Assembly (NCBI RefSeq): GCF_900116415.1
Contig: NZ_FPAP01000001.1
Span: forward strand, 372,001-436,000
From: Chryseobacterium formosense
GTDB taxonomy: Bacteria; Bacteroidota; Bacteroidia; Flavobacteriales; Weeksellaceae
Length of the DNA stretch: 64,000 nucleotides
Reading direction: 5' to 3'
Below, in pieces: positions 45,844 to 54,387 of this stretch. A program made the position numbers and the translations under genes. Each line of letters opens with the position of its first letter. Position 1 is the stretch's first letter. A model generated the notes under the pieces. It saw only the letters and a program-made list of their open reading frames with translations. It made no database searches and was not told where the DNA came from.

Positions 45844-46293
45844 ATGAATTTACTGGATATGCTGCAAGAATATACCACACATATAATGGATGATCCATGT
45901 TTATCAGGGAAACAACAGGAGGAAAAGATCATTCAGGTCTTTGACCTGTGCCATTTTGTTGAAATTTACAAGCAGTCACTAAGAATCATTGATTTTGAGG
46001 ATGAAATCAATATCATCGAAGATGATGGAGCCCGTAAAGGAATTTATTTCTGTGATTTGCTTTATAACTCTAGCCATCCTTTTGAGCGTTCTCTTTACAG
46101 TCAAGCATTTCTAAAAAGTTTAAAGAGACAGTCCGATTTAAGCGAATTATGGTTTGTCGTTGTGGAAGAAAATTTTATTTCGGAGAATATGAACGATAGC
46201 AAGGCATTTATAAAAAAATATAATGTGGAAGAACTATATGACAGGATCTTCTATTTTAATTATTCACGATCAATAATAAAAAAAATAAATTAA
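45844..46293 (+). CDS. Unknown protein in the LytTR-regulated operon
   Basis: Acidic protein of 149 residues without signal peptide or membrane segment from the ATG chosen at 45844 (MNLLDMLQEYTT); the frame is open further upstream but runs back into the operator. I do not recognise a family. The features visible are an acidic N-terminal half (FEDEINIIEDDG) and aromatic-rich C-terminus (RIFYFNYSRSIIKKIN); the fold is unclear. It is cotranscribed with the DUF6268 gene three bases downstream and placed under the same operator as the efflux pump. Confidence 0.6.
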   Translation: MNLLDMLQEYTTHIMDDPCLSGKQQEEKIIQVFDLCHFVEIYKQSLRIIDFEDEINIIEDDGARKGIYFCDLLYNSSHPFERSLYSQAFLKSLKRQSDLSELWFVVVEENFISENMNDSKAFIKKYNVEELYDRIFYFNYSRSIIKKIN

Positions 46294-46296
46294 ATT

Positions 46297-47322
46297 ATGG
46301 AAATCATTAAAAAAGGAATTTGGATGCTAGTACCATTGTTTTTCTCTGCTGAGGGTTCTGCTCAGCAGCTAGACACCCTAAAATTAAAGAAAGATACCAC
46401 GAATGTTCCCAGACGTACGGTGGCGTACGCAGCTGATAAGATTGCGATTGTTCGTCCTCTCAATATAGAATTTTCTCTCCCGGCACCCTACAATTTCACG
46501 GCAAAACAAGGAGATACTCCATTACGGGACGGCAAAGTGAATGACTTTACCCAGCTGAAGGTCAGTGCCAATGTTAATTTTCTTAAAAAGAAAACTTGGA
46601 TGCTAGGAGCAACGGCAGGATATCGATTTATCAGTGCAGAATCAAATATGTTTGAACCGCTTACTAATAACCCCACTGTTATTAAAGAAGAGTTTCACTA
46701 TCTGTTTTCGTCCTTGAACTTTTCCTATTTTTCCACGCTTTTTAACAAACGGACCATTTACAGTTCCAGTGTCATCGTAGAGGGCAGCAACCAGCATTTT
46801 GAACGTGTCAAAGGTTTTCTATCCGGGGTCATGGTGTTGAAAGGCACGGCGAAGACCAAGATGAGCGTAGGTCTGGCGGTCAATATAGATCCGACAGCGC
46901 AGCTACCGGTCATTCCGATCTTTACCTATGAACACCGATTTGATAATGGTCTTATAGCAGATGTCACGCTCCCTAAGAGTGTATATTTGCGTAAATATCT
47001 GTTCAAGAACACAGGCAGGGTGTCATTGGGAGCCGAACTGGACCAGACCACTTTTTATGTCTATAAAATAGAAAGCAGTAACCCGGATCAACGATTCCAA
47101 TATAGACAACTTGATATCAACTCGGGTATTATTTACGAACATGCGATCGGTGACTTTATTATTACCGGAAAAACGGGCGTAAAGTTGACGCCATCAGGAA
47201 GGTTATTCAGAAAAGAGGATAATTTTGATGATGCTGTCTTTGAAATAAAACCCGATCCCGTATTCTATTTTAATATCGGTGTTTCATTCAATCCGTTCAC
47301 GTTCCTTAAAAAAAATAAATAG
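46297..47322 (+). CDS. DUF6268-like outer-membrane beta-barrel protein
   Basis: Exported protein of 341 residues. Signal peptide IWMLVPLFFSAEGSAQ, then many alternating amphipathic strands with aromatic ends (FHYLFSSLNFSYFSTLF, RVSLGAELDQTTFYVYKI, PVFYFNIGVSFNPFTFL), as in outer-membrane barrels of the DUF6268 kind. The function is unknown. Three bases after the unknown gene. A role alongside the efflux pump is inferred from the shared operator. Confidence 0.72.
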   Translation: MEIIKKGIWMLVPLFFSAEGSAQQLDTLKLKKDTTNVPRRTVAYAADKIAIVRPLNIEFSLPAPYNFTAKQGDTPLRDGKVNDFTQLKVSANVNFLKKKTWMLGATAGYRFISAESNMFEPLTNNPTVIKEEFHYLFSSLNFSYFSTLFNKRTIYSSSVIVEGSNQHFERVKGFLSGVMVLKGTAKTKMSVGLAVNIDPTAQLPVIPIFTYEHRFDNGLIADVTLPKSVYLRKYLFKNTGRVSLGAELDQTTFYVYKIESSNPDQRFQYRQLDINSGIIYEHAIGDFIITGKTGVKLTPSGRLFRKEDNFDDAVFEIKPDPVFYFNIGVSFNPFTFLKKNK

Positions 47323-47724
47323 TCCGATCATATCGCATGGACTGCGCACAGATAATAGCAATCGATTCATAAAGATTTTTATCAAAGAGTTATTCTGAGA
47401 TTTTTGACCTACTGTACATAAATTTTCAGAATAACTTCTCACTTTCACAGTCTGTACCTATTTTTCATAGTCTCACTAGGGATTCTTTTATAAATTGAAA
47501 ATTGTCAGTGTTTACAGATAATCGAGTTAAAATTTATAATATCCGTGAATGTTTTTAATAATTAAGCAACTGACAAAAATAGGGTAATGAATCATTTGCA
47601 AAGTAGATTAGCTTTCATCATATCGAAATATAGCTTACATCTCTCTAGTGCCTTCCGGCAAATATCAGCACTCTATTTCGAATTTTCGAGACGAATTAAT
47701 GTATATTAGACCTTAATTTTTATT
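47323..47724. other. Intergenic region with inverted repeat
   Basis: AT-rich, about 400 bases, no gene. It contains a perfect 11-bp inverted repeat, AGTTATTCTGA (47388-47398) and TCAGAATAACT (47426-47436), about 65 bases after the DUF6268 stop, possibly its terminator. The promoter of the Crp/Fnr gene should lie near 47,690 but no consensus box is evident. Confidence 0.5.
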
Positions 47725-48357
47725 ATGGAGCGAAACGTCTTTTCCCCGGAGCTCAGTTCTTCAACGGAACTGACAAGAAAACTTTATCAAAACGGTATCA
47801 GAAAAACTTATCATCAAGGAGAGATGATCCTGGATGAAAATGCATCCATCCGCTCAATACCTATTGTGCTTAAAGGATTGCTGAAGGTAATGCGAACCGA
47901 AGAAGATGGCCGGGAAATTTTGTTGTATTACATTAAGGCCGGCGAAAGTTGTATCATGTCTTTTCTGGGCGGGATGCACCACGAAAAAAGTATTGTAAAA
48001 GCCGAAGTGGAAGAAGAGGCGGAGGTTTTGTTCCTGCCAATTGAAAAGGTATCTCTTTTCATCAAAGAATATCCGGAATGGCTGGATTATATCTTCAGGC
48101 TGTATCACAAACGTTTTGAAGAATTGCTCGATATTATCAATGCGATCGCCTTTAAAAAAGTAGATGAAAGATTACTCGATCTGCTCTATAAAAAATCAGA
48201 GATCTCACGATCTAAAACCATCGTAATCACTCATGAACAGCTTGCCAATGAACTCGGAACAGCTAGAGTAGTGGTGTCAAGACTTCTGAAACAGCTTGAA
48301 GATTCCGGTAAACTAAAACTGGGTAGAAACAAAATTATCCTTTCAGATTCTATTTAA
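47725..48357 (+). CDS. Crp/Fnr family regulator of the sulfur module
   Basis: Regulator of 210 residues. Effector-binding-like domain: MILDENASIRSIPIVLKGLL, YYIKAGESCIMSFLGG with a single cysteine, Cys76. DNA-binding domain: THEQLANELGTARVVVSRLL, with the recognition-helix Ser-Arg. Followed by TauE, a persulfide dioxygenase and YeeE genes, two of which carry an identical TGTA-N13-TACA site. It very probably activates them; thiol or persulfide modification of Cys76 as the signal is a hypothesis. Closely related regulators sit beside the same genes in other Bacteroidota. Confidence 0.9.
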   Translation: MERNVFSPELSSSTELTRKLYQNGIRKTYHQGEMILDENASIRSIPIVLKGLLKVMRTEEDGREILLYYIKAGESCIMSFLGGMHHEKSIVKAEVEEEAEVLFLPIEKVSLFIKEYPEWLDYIFRLYHKRFEELLDIINAIAFKKVDERLLDLLYKKSEISRSKTIVITHEQLANELGTARVVVSRLLKQLEDSGKLKLGRNKIILSDSI

Positions 48358-48364
48358 TTTCCCC

Positions 48365-48411
48365 TATGTAACAAAAGTAGCTGTACAGCGTCACAGATAT
48401 TTCCATTTTTG
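48365..48411 (+). promoter_or_regulatory. Operator and promoter of the TauE/SafE gene
   Basis: A 23-base sequence (48365-48387) identical to 49232-49254, holding TGTA...TACA ends 13 bases apart. The centre is 31 bases before TTTG of the -7-like box CATTTTTG (48404-48411), the place expected of a class II activator. Confidence 0.7.
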
Positions 48412-48430
48412 CTTCATAAAAAGTTGAAAA

Positions 48431-49225
48431 ATGGAAATTTTTGGATATATAGCATCGGTTTTTATCGGTATTTCTTTAGGACTAATCGGCGGTGGCGGAA
48501 GTATTCTTACCGTTCCTGTTTTGGTTTATCTTTTTGGAATTGAGGCTTTTCTGGCAACAGAATATTCACTTTTCATTGTCGGAATCAGCAGTTTGGTTGG
48601 TTCGTCTTCTTACTTTAAGAAAGGATTGGTAGATCTCAAAACGGCATTTGTTTTTGGTGTTCCATCCATCGTTTCCATTTTTCTTACCCGAAATTTTCTT
48701 CTTCCTTTAATTCCCGATGAAGTCTTTAGAATAGGGGATTTTACGGTGACCAAAGACCTATTTCTTTTGTTATTATTTGCTGGATTGATGATTACCGCTT
48801 CCTATAAAATGATACGGAAAAGGATAGAATTAAAAATAGAAACAGTCCATTCAGAAAATAACAATACACCTTTGGCAGTAGCTGAAGGTTCTGTAGTTGG
48901 TATTCTGACAGGTCTGGTAGGAGCGGGTGGCGGATTTATGATCATTCCGGCATTGGTCAATCTATTGAAAATACCGATGAAAGTCGCCATAGGAACTTCT
49001 CTCGTCATCATTTCTTTAAATTCTCTGATCGGATTTTTTTCATCAATGAATCACGTCAAGATCGAATGGAATTTATTAGCAACCATTACCGCAATTGCCA
49101 TCGTTGGAATTATTATTGGCTCGCAATTATCAAAGAAAATAGATGGTAAAAAGCTGAAACCTGCTTTTGGATGGTTTATTCTGGTGATGGGAATTTACAT
49201 TATTATCAAAGAACTTTTCTTTTAA
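48431..49225 (+). CDS. TauE/SafE family sulfite/sulfur-compound exporter
   Basis: Inner-membrane transporter of 264 residues with seven or eight helices. The family repeat is visible twice: SLGLIGGGGSILTVPVLVYL in the first half and GLVGAGGGFMIIPALVNLL in the second. Members move sulfite, thiosulfate, sulfoacetate or other sulfur anions. The gene has its own Crp-type operator and is followed by a second copy of that operator before the persulfide dioxygenase, so it is expressed in parallel with that operon. Confidence 0.92.
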   Translation: MEIFGYIASVFIGISLGLIGGGGSILTVPVLVYLFGIEAFLATEYSLFIVGISSLVGSSSYFKKGLVDLKTAFVFGVPSIVSIFLTRNFLLPLIPDEVFRIGDFTVTKDLFLLLLFAGLMITASYKMIRKRIELKIETVHSENNNTPLAVAEGSVVGILTGLVGAGGGFMIIPALVNLLKIPMKVAIGTSLVIISLNSLIGFFSSMNHVKIEWNLLATITAIAIVGIIIGSQLSKKIDGKKLKPAFGWFILVMGIYIIIKELFF

Positions 49226-49231
49226 AACTGT

Positions 49232-49278
49232 TATGTAACAAAAGTAGCTGTACAACAGAATTCAGACCCGCAAATTTG
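49232..49278 (+). promoter_or_regulatory. Operator and promoter of the persulfide dioxygenase operon
   Basis: Second copy of the 23-base site (49232-49254), centre 31 bases before TTTG of the box CAAATTTG (49271-49278); spacing identical to the TauE promoter. Confidence 0.7.
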
Positions 49279-49310
49279 TATCAAATTAAAATTACATAAA
49301 AAATATCAAA

Positions 49311-50723
49311 ATGAAAATAGAACAGATCTATACAGGATGTCTCGCTCAGGGAGCCTATTATATTGTTTCAAATGATGAAGCGGTGATCATTGATCCTTTA
49401 AGAGAAACCCAACCATACATCGACAGATTGGAAAAAGACAATGTAAAACTCAAATACATTTTTGAAACGCATTTTCACGCAGATTTTGTAAGTGGTCACG
49501 TTGATCTAAGTGAAAAAACAAATGCACCAATCGTGTATGGACCAACGGCAAAGCCCGAGTTTGAAGCCATCATTGCTCAAGACGGACAGATCTTTGAAGT
49601 GGGGAAAATCAAGATCAAAGTTCTGCATACGCCTGGACATACGATGGAAAGCTCATCCTTTTTATTAATCGATGAAAACGGAAAAGAAAAAGCGCTTTTC
49701 AGTGGAGATACCTTGTTTTTAGGAGATGTAGGTCGCCCGGATCTGGCTCAGAAAGCGGCGAATATGACCCAGGAAGAGTTGGCAGGACTTCTTTACGAAA
49801 GTTTATACCAAAAAATTCTGCCTTTGGATAATGAAATTATCGTTTATCCTGCGCACGGAGCGGGTTCTGCCTGCGGAAAAAATATGCAGAAAGACACGGT
49901 TGATACTCTGGGTAATCAAAAGAAAACCAATTATGCATTGAATCAAAAAGACAAAGAAAGCTTCATAAAGGCCGTTACAGACGGACTTCTTCCGCCACCA
50001 GCCTATTTCGGGATGAATGTGGCAATGAATAAGAAAGGCTATGAGAGCTTTGATGAGGTTTTATCTAAAGGTCTTCACGCTCTTTCTCCTGAAGAATTTG
50101 AGGAAATGGCAGAACATTCAGGAGCTTTGATTCTGGATGTCAGAAATAATGAAGATTTTGCGAAAGGTTTTGTTCCTCAATCAATTAATATCGGATTAGA
50201 CGGAGATTTTGCACCTTGGGTCGGAGCTCTGATCGTAGATGTAAAACAACCTATTTTGTTAATTACCGATGAAAATAATGAGGAAGAAACGGTCACAAGA
50301 CTCAGCAGAGTCGGGTTTGACAATGTTTTGGGTTTTCTAAAAGGTGGTTTTGAATCCTGGAAAAACAGCGGAAAAGAAATTGACAAAGTTCATCGAATTT
50401 CTGCTACAGATTTTGAAAAGGAAATTGAAAATAAAAAGGTGAAAATTATTGATGTACGAAAAGAAAGTGAGTACGAAGCAGAGCACGTCGATGAAGCATA
50501 CAATAAACCTTTGGCTTACATCAATGAATGGATCAACCATCTTGAACCTACCAATCATTTTTATCTTCATTGTGCAGGTGGATACCGAAGTATGATGGCG
50601 GCGAGCATTCTTCTGGCAAGAGGTTTCCGTAATTTTACCGAAATTGAAGGTGGATTTAAAGCCATCGCACAAACTGATGTTCCAAAAAGCGATTTCGTTT
50701 GTCAAAGTAAAGTTTTGAAGTAA
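49311..50723 (+). CDS. Persulfide dioxygenase-rhodanese fusion (CstB-like)
   Basis: Cytosolic enzyme of 470 residues. Residues ~1-240 are a metallo-beta-lactamase-fold persulfide dioxygenase of the ETHE1/CstB type: THFHADFVSGH (His54, His56, Asp58), HTPGHTMESS, FSGDTLFLGDVGRPDLA, PAHGAGSACG. Two rhodanese domains follow: a middle one (~265-355, ILDVRNNEDFAKGF) without catalytic Cys, and a C-terminal one (~370-460) with Cys421 in HCAGGYRS. This three-part plan is that of S. aureus CstB, which turns persulfides and sulfite into thiosulfate. The first gene of an operon with two YeeE halves 23 bases downstream. Confidence 0.93.
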   Translation: MKIEQIYTGCLAQGAYYIVSNDEAVIIDPLRETQPYIDRLEKDNVKLKYIFETHFHADFVSGHVDLSEKTNAPIVYGPTAKPEFEAIIAQDGQIFEVGKIKIKVLHTPGHTMESSSFLLIDENGKEKALFSGDTLFLGDVGRPDLAQKAANMTQEELAGLLYESLYQKILPLDNEIIVYPAHGAGSACGKNMQKDTVDTLGNQKKTNYALNQKDKESFIKAVTDGLLPPPAYFGMNVAMNKKGYESFDEVLSKGLHALSPEEFEEMAEHSGALILDVRNNEDFAKGFVPQSINIGLDGDFAPWVGALIVDVKQPILLITDENNEEETVTRLSRVGFDNVLGFLKGGFESWKNSGKEIDKVHRISATDFEKEIENKKVKIIDVRKESEYEAEHVDEAYNKPLAYINEWINHLEPTNHFYLHCAGGYRSMMAASILLARGFRNFTEIEGGFKAIAQTDVPKSDFVCQSKVLK

Positions 50724-50746
50724 TTTTGAATTAAACAAGTAAATTA

Positions 50747-51310
50747 ATGTTAGATATCATAAAAGAACCCTGGCCGTGGTATATTGCAGGTCCGCTGATT
50801 GGTCTTACCGTTCCGGCTTTGCTGGTTTTAGGCAATAAATCTTTCGGGATCAGTTCGTCATTGCGACATATTTGTGCAGCGTGTATCCCGGCAAACGTGG
50901 GTTTTTTCAAATACGACTGGAAAAAAGAATCCTGGAACTTATTCTTTGTCCTCGGAATTTTCTTCGGTGGAATGGCTGCTGCCTATTTCCTGATGGATCC
51001 CGGAGAAATTACAGTCAATCCAAACCTTAAAGCAGAATTGGCAACCTATGGAATTACCGACTACAGCAATCTTGTTCCGATCCAACTGATGAATTTTGAA
51101 AGTTTATTGACGTTAAAAGGATTCATTATGATGGTTGTCGGCGGATTTCTCGTCGGTTTCGGAACAAGATATGCGGGAGGTTGCACCAGCGGACACGCTA
51201 TAATGGGACTTTCCAATCTTCAATGGCCATCATTGGTTGCAACGATCTGCTTTATGATCGGTGGTTTTTTGATGGCAAATGTGATTTTGCCAATCATTCT
51301 TTCACTCTAA
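50747..51310 (+). CDS. YeeE/YedE family sulfur transporter subunit, first half
   Basis: Inner-membrane protein of 187 residues with about five helices. The family signature is GTRYAGGCTSGHAIMGLSNL with a conserved Cys in the pore, as in YeeE (thiosulfate uptake) and PmpA/PmpB. With the following gene it forms the two-subunit version of this transporter. It lies between the persulfide dioxygenase and its partner, which starts directly at or 12 bases after its stop. Confidence 0.9.
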   Translation: MLDIIKEPWPWYIAGPLIGLTVPALLVLGNKSFGISSSLRHICAACIPANVGFFKYDWKKESWNLFFVLGIFFGGMAAAYFLMDPGEITVNPNLKAELATYGITDYSNLVPIQLMNFESLLTLKGFIMMVVGGFLVGFGTRYAGGCTSGHAIMGLSNLQWPSLVATICFMIGGFLMANVILPIILSL

Positions 51311-51322
51311 ATGTATTTAATA

Positions 51323-51805
51323 ATGAAAAAAGAAACAGATATACGTCACCAAGATACCATTTGTACCAACGAAAGCTATCTTCAGCACAAATTGTATCAC
51401 AATTTGAAATATTTAATTGTTGGTGTTTTATTCGGAATCGTATTTGTGAAAGCTGAGATCATCAGCTGGTTCAGAATCCATGAAATGTTCCGTTTGCAGT
51501 CTTTCCATATGTATGGTGTCATCGGAGGCGCAATTGTCACAGGAATGATCTCTGTATGGCTAATCAAAAAGTTTAAAATAAAAACCATTTACGGAGAAAG
51601 CATTTCCATCGCTCCGAAAAAATTCAACAAAGGGCAGATCTATGGAGGTTTAATCTTCGGCTTCGGTTGGACAATTACAGGAGCTTGTCCCGGACCTTTA
51701 TTCGCACAAATCGGAACTGGAGCTTTTGCAGTTATTATTACTTTGGTGAGTGCTGTTCTCGGAACTTGGGTTTATGGATATTTCAGAGATAGGCTACCAC
51801 ACTAA
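51323..51805 (+). CDS. YeeE/YedE family sulfur transporter subunit, second half
   Basis: Inner-membrane protein of 160 residues (start at 51323, MKKETDIRHQD; an ATG at 51311 immediately after the previous stop is also possible). It carries the second signature GWTITGACPGPLFAQIGTGA with its Cys. It pairs with the preceding subunit to move thiosulfate or another sulfur species. Last gene of the sulfur module. Confidence 0.88.
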   Translation: MKKETDIRHQDTICTNESYLQHKLYHNLKYLIVGVLFGIVFVKAEIISWFRIHEMFRLQSFHMYGVIGGAIVTGMISVWLIKKFKIKTIYGESISIAPKKFNKGQIYGGLIFGFGWTITGACPGPLFAQIGTGAFAVIITLVSAVLGTWVYGYFRDRLPH

Positions 51806-51935
51806 ATATATACAGCGACTAATGTAAATATTATAAAGGTATGATCGTTATACGAATATTTCAAACATAAGATCATGTCCTGATCCGATTTAATCATCAA
51901 TCAGGTAGCTTCAATCTCGATCGGTGATTATTTTG

Positions 51936-53192
51936 CTATTTGACCAAGCTGTTGATATAGTTTTCCAGATTCGTAAAGCCTGCTTGAGTGATAGTTGTTC
52001 CATCTGCGGCATCGTTTAGATTCAGCCTATTTTTAATTTCCCAACGATCCGGTATGCCGTCTGCGTCCGTGTCCTTTAATTTTGAGGTCTTCGGTTTCAC
52101 TTTCGGTTGTCCGCCAGCATCAACTTCAGTTTTAAATATATAACCTTCTTTGCCAAGGCTTTTAAAATAACCGATGATACGATTATCTACAGCATCGCGT
52201 TTTAAAGAAGATCCGGCTTCTGCCATGACAATTTTCCAGGCATCGGACGCAGCATTGATTTTAACATTACTTCTCGATAATGCTGACGGTTCTTTTATCA
52301 GAGTTGCTTTTTGTCTGATAAAATCTTCATCAGTCACCATCCGTCCGTTTACTTTACCATCTTTATCGAGATCGACATAATTATCTCTATGGTATACGTG
52401 ATCTGTAGCAGTGAACATACTTAAAAAATCACCGGTAGAACTTGGTCCTGCAATAAAGTAATTGCCCACAATATCCTGGTAGTGGTCTGTTGCCGAGTGT
52501 CCTCCAACAAATGCGCTTTTCCCCCAATTGTAAACCACGTTATTGATATATTCGATCTTCGCCTTCGCTTTCGGGCTTCGACTCTGATTTCCGGTCCATA
52601 GACAATGATGTACCGTTATATCTACAGGATTTTCCAAAAGTGCCCCGAAACGTTGAGGGTCTATCCCTTCTCCGATAAGGCAATATTGAAAAGTTATATT
52701 GCTGCTGTTCTTTACGTGCAGATTGTCCCATCTGCCCCATTCGATGGAAACATGGTCAAAGATAATATCCTTCAAATCATCCGCCACGACAGTGCATGCC
52801 CCTCTGGGCATATCAATGCTTCCCCTGAATCTCATATATCTGACAATGGTATTTCCACCAAAGGATACACCGTTGCCGTAAACTGTAACGCCAGCTCCGG
52901 GTGCGGTCTGTCCTGCAATGGTGATTCCGGGCGCAGCTGAGATCTTTTCTTTGATCTTGATCACACCTGCAACATCAAAAACGACAGTTCTATCGCTTCT
53001 GCTTACCGCATCCCTGAATGAACCTGCTCCAGTGTCGTTAAGGTTGGTCACGTGATAAACAGTTCCGCCACGACCGCCGGATGCATAGCGTCCAAAGCCC
53101 TCTGCTCCTGGAAATGCCAGCTGTTGTGCGTTGATCATCAAATTGAAAGAACATAAAATGAAGGATAGGGATATTTTCCAAAACATAGCCAT
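51936..53192 (-). CDS. Secreted pectate-lyase-like protein (PL1-type beta helix)
   Basis: Exported protein of 418 residues. Signal peptide ISLSFILCSFNLMINAQ, then the usual Bacteroidota start AFPGAEGFGRYASGGRGG, beta-helix rungs (DRTVVFDVAGVIKIKEKI, ITIAGQTAPGAGVTVYGNG, DIIFDHVSIEWGRWDNLHV, NITFQYCLIGEGI) and a C-terminal Ca-binding-like segment DTDADGIPDRWE. No T9SS C-terminal domain is apparent. Pectate or a related polyuronide is the likely substrate. It stands alone, without SusC/SusD. Confidence 0.88.
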   Translation of the reverse strand: MAMFWKISLSFILCSFNLMINAQQLAFPGAEGFGRYASGGRGGTVYHVTNLNDTGAGSFRDAVSRSDRTVVFDVAGVIKIKEKISAAPGITIAGQTAPGAGVTVYGNGVSFGGNTIVRYMRFRGSIDMPRGACTVVADDLKDIIFDHVSIEWGRWDNLHVKNSSNITFQYCLIGEGIDPQRFGALLENPVDITVHHCLWTGNQSRSPKAKAKIEYINNVVYNWGKSAFVGGHSATDHYQDIVGNYFIAGPSSTGDFLSMFTATDHVYHRDNYVDLDKDGKVNGRMVTDEDFIRQKATLIKEPSALSRSNVKINAASDAWKIVMAEAGSSLKRDAVDNRIIGYFKSLGKEGYIFKTEVDAGGQPKVKPKTSKLKDTDADGIPDRWEIKNRLNLNDAADGTTITQAGFTNLENYINSLVK

Positions 53193-53375
53193 TTGATTTA
53201 TAACGAAGTTAGTGCGAACGTATCGATAGAGTGTCCTGCACTTTCTGTTTCTAAAAAATCTTAATTACGATAATTCTCAAGAATATAGAAATATTTTGGT
53301 GAATCAAGGAATGACAGGAAATAGAAGCTTTCATAAGTGATGAAATGGTCAGAAGGGAAAAGTGTAATCATAAAA

Positions 53376-53406
53376 AATGCCCTTGGTTACAGATCCAAGG
53401 ACATCT
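53376..53406 (-). terminator. Probable terminator, minus strand
   Basis: Stem CCTTGG/CCAAGG, extended by ATG/CAT pairs, with six Ts when read on the minus strand; about 60 bases past the stop at 53463. Confidence 0.6.
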
Positions 53407-53462
53407 TTTAATATTACTAAAACTTCCACCTTATTTAAAAGTACAGAAGGGAGATATTAAAG

Positions 53463-54176
53463 TTATGATGTCAATCGATTCAGACAAGCAAGTTCCGGAG
53501 TACTACGAACCTCGTCTAGCCGATAGTAATATTCATCTCCGGCATTTTTCAAAGGTCTTTCGACCCTAAAGGAATAGTGCCGTTCATCCACCTCTGTAAT
53601 AACTACAGGTATGGCTTTACGTCCATCATTGGAGATCCAGGCCTCATCTCCGACATTAAACTTTTCTGGTATCCTTTTGCTATAGTGTAACGGAATGACA
53701 TTTTTCACGAAAACGATTTTTCTAATATCATTTTTAGGTGTTGGTATTTTTGTTACGATCTTATCCTTATTTGGCAGTAAACTGCGTTTAAGATTTGCAT
53801 TGTAGCTTTTCCACGCATTTTTCAAAGCGTACATCGCTTCTCTTGCGGCTCCTTTTGAGCTCAGGTATGATTCATACTGCTCAAAGCTATCAAATGATGG
53901 CCATGTGCTATCCGTTTTCATGTCTCTTGCCAGATCGCCTAGCGGTGAATCCCTGTTGACCTGTTTGCTCAACCAATAAGTGAATGTAAGATGTTTTGTA
54001 ATATTGTCAGATGTTTCTGGCTTTGCATCAAAACTCCTGAGGCAGTGTTTCCAGTTTGAAAATCCGTATTTTTTGGCTGTAATATCTAGAGCCTCGGTAT
54101 GTCGGATCCCAAGTTCTCTTTTAAGCTTTTTTGATTGTAGTTTATAGAAACTAATCGTATGATTGTTCGATTCCAT
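53463..54176 (-). CDS. Unknown protein, possibly DUF5623-like
   Basis: Soluble, basic protein of 237 residues. The N-terminal helical part (SKKLKRELGIRHTEALDITA, then KKYGFSNWKHC) resembles the N-terminal region seen in DUF5623 and some glyoxalase-superfamily proteins. The C-terminal 70 residues (IPLHYSKRIPEKFNVGDEAW, ISNDGRKAIPVVITEVDERH) look like a small beta barrel. No catalytic residues can be named; the family call is tentative. Such proteins are common on mobile elements. Confidence 0.6.
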   Translation of the reverse strand: MESNNHTISFYKLQSKKLKRELGIRHTEALDITAKKYGFSNWKHCLRSFDAKPETSDNITKHLTFTYWLSKQVNRDSPLGDLARDMKTDSTWPSFDSFEQYESYLSSKGAAREAMYALKNAWKSYNANLKRSLLPNKDKIVTKIPTPKNDIRKIVFVKNVIPLHYSKRIPEKFNVGDEAWISNDGRKAIPVVITEVDERHYSFRVERPLKNAGDEYYYRLDEVRSTPELACLNRLTS

Positions 54177-54387
54177 TGAATTTCTCTTTTATTTCACAAG
54201 AAATAAATGTCACCCACCAACCACTGCTCTTGTGTATTAAACAAAAGTTATTCAATTAAAAAGAATTACAGTGCTTATCAGCTTTGCTACTAGTGGGTGG
54301 CAGGCTCTGTAGAATAGACCTACACAAATATATAAAAAATAGATCAATAAAAAACGATATAATCAAAGTTTATTTGGTTACGATTCT

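Noticed and set aside
53345..53569. 74-codon plus-strand ORF
   Set aside because: It runs through the terminator and into the antisense of the gene at 53463; composition not protein-like.
54209..54302. Inverted repeat CACCCAC/GTGGGTG as ends of a small mobile element
   Set aside because: Arms are short and imperfect when extended, no target duplication seen, and only 75 bases lie between them without coding content.
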